A DNA stretch of 32,828 nucleotides, taken from contig NZ_JACIEZ010000017.1 of assembly GCF_014197145.1 (NCBI RefSeq), positions 1 to 32,828 on the forward strand. Reading direction: 5' to 3'. Each line of letters begins with the position of its first letter. Positions within the stretch are counted from its first letter, which is position 1. The notes beneath the pieces were generated by a model. That model searched no databases and was not told the DNA's origin. It saw only the letters and a list, made by a program, of their open reading frames with translations. This document shows, in pieces, positions 32,691 to 32,828 of this stretch. The translations under genes and the position numbers were made by a program. Origin of the DNA: Gellertiella hungarica. Lineage in GTDB: Bacteria > Pseudomonadota > Alphaproteobacteria > Rhizobiales > Rhizobiaceae.

Positions 32691-32828
32691 AGGGTGGTCG
32701 GGATGCCATTTCAGGTCTGGTGGTTTTTGCTACTGAACTGCACCCCGTTTCGACCGGACAGTCGGCATAAGCAGAAAGGCTCAAGCACAGGCTTGGGGAC
32801 AGGCTTATGTCTAACGAGTATCGACACG
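32691..32828. other. Window edge, possible start of another IS
   Basis: Unrelated sequence begins after the orfB stub. A CAAGC/GCTTG hairpin lies near 32776-32794, and an ATG at 32807 opens MSNEYRH before the window ends. MSNEYR-type starts occur in IS200/IS605 TnpA proteins, but seven residues cannot settle this. Confidence 0.25.

Noticed and set aside
32807-32828. Start of an IS200/IS605 transposase gene (MSNEYRH)
   Set aside because: Only seven residues are visible before the window ends; kept as a low-confidence remark only.
1-32828. CRISPR-associated transposon (Tn7-like with Cas genes)
   Set aside because: TnsABC and TniQ are present, but no cas gene, repeat-spacer array or guide-like repeat was seen anywhere in the window.

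Overview
This window looks like a plasmid or genomic island of an alphaproteobacterium of the Rhizobiales (Rhizobium/Agrobacterium/Sinorhizobium/Mesorhizobium type). The grounds are high-GC coding style, the gene complement (DUF411, CusAB, HMBD-type Cu(I) ATPase, DUF2933, Tat-exported copper oxidases), tight 4-base ATGA/GTGA gene overlaps, and rhizobial-style insertion sequences at both edges. The genus is inferred from gene style; no rRNA or housekeeping gene is present to fix it. I saw no tRNA, rRNA or CRISPR array.

Layout. (1) 1-377: the end of an IS21-family element has cut an AAA_13-type ATPase gene (RloC/PrrC-like class), leaving only its N-terminal part. (2) 691-6792, minus strand: a complete Tn7-like transposition module in the order TnsA, TnsB, TnsC and a long TniQ/TnsD-like protein. 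A coiled-coil plus HARE-HTH-like gene (6983-7558) diverges from it. A cluster of TTAAGG-cored direct repeats (7605-7710) follows and probably marks the tnsA-proximal transposon end. (3) 7984-16018, minus strand: a copper/silver efflux operon with a small Cys-rich protein, a YtkA/FixH-like protein, CusB, CusA, DUF411, a membrane-protein pseudogene carrying two nonsense codons, a second small protein and an L,D-transpeptidase-like lipoprotein. (4) 16260-17746: a GNAT-like gene and a c-type cytochrome. (5) 17817-22760, plus strand: a CueR-type promoter followed by a small CxxxCxxC protein, a CopA-type multicopper oxidase, a Cu(I) P-type ATPase, a DUF2933 protein and an SRPBCC protein. (6) 23008-24101: an AniA/NirK-like copper protein with one lost type-2 copper ligand and a C-terminal frameshift. 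(7) 24179-26371: a DUF305 protein with its small Cys-rich leader gene, then YchJ and YkgJ-type proteins. (8) 26482-30824, plus strand: another small Cys/His-rich gene, a lipoprotein, a TolC-type outer membrane factor, a second multicopper oxidase, a cupredoxin and a CusF-like chaperone. (9) 30886-32828: an AT-richer membrane adenylate/guanylate cyclase gene, a decayed IS3-family element and what may be the edge of another IS.

How it works together. Cytosolic Cu(I) would be pumped to the periplasm by the P-type ATPase. There it would be oxidised by two multicopper oxidases, bound by CusF, DUF305, DUF411 and cupredoxin proteins, and expelled through CusB-CusA with the TolC-type channel encoded in the separate 27-kb operon. 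No copper regulator gene (CueR, CopRS, CsoR) lies in the window, although one clear CueR-type promoter does.

The most interesting patterns are these. Five small exported-looking Cys-pair proteins each sit just upstream of another copper or envelope gene, suggesting copper-sensing leader ORFs. The Tn7-like element has an unusual HARE-HTH-like accessory gene. Several lesions are legible (double nonsense, ligand loss plus frameshift, and a base-composition break inside cusF) and point to decay and recombination within the island.
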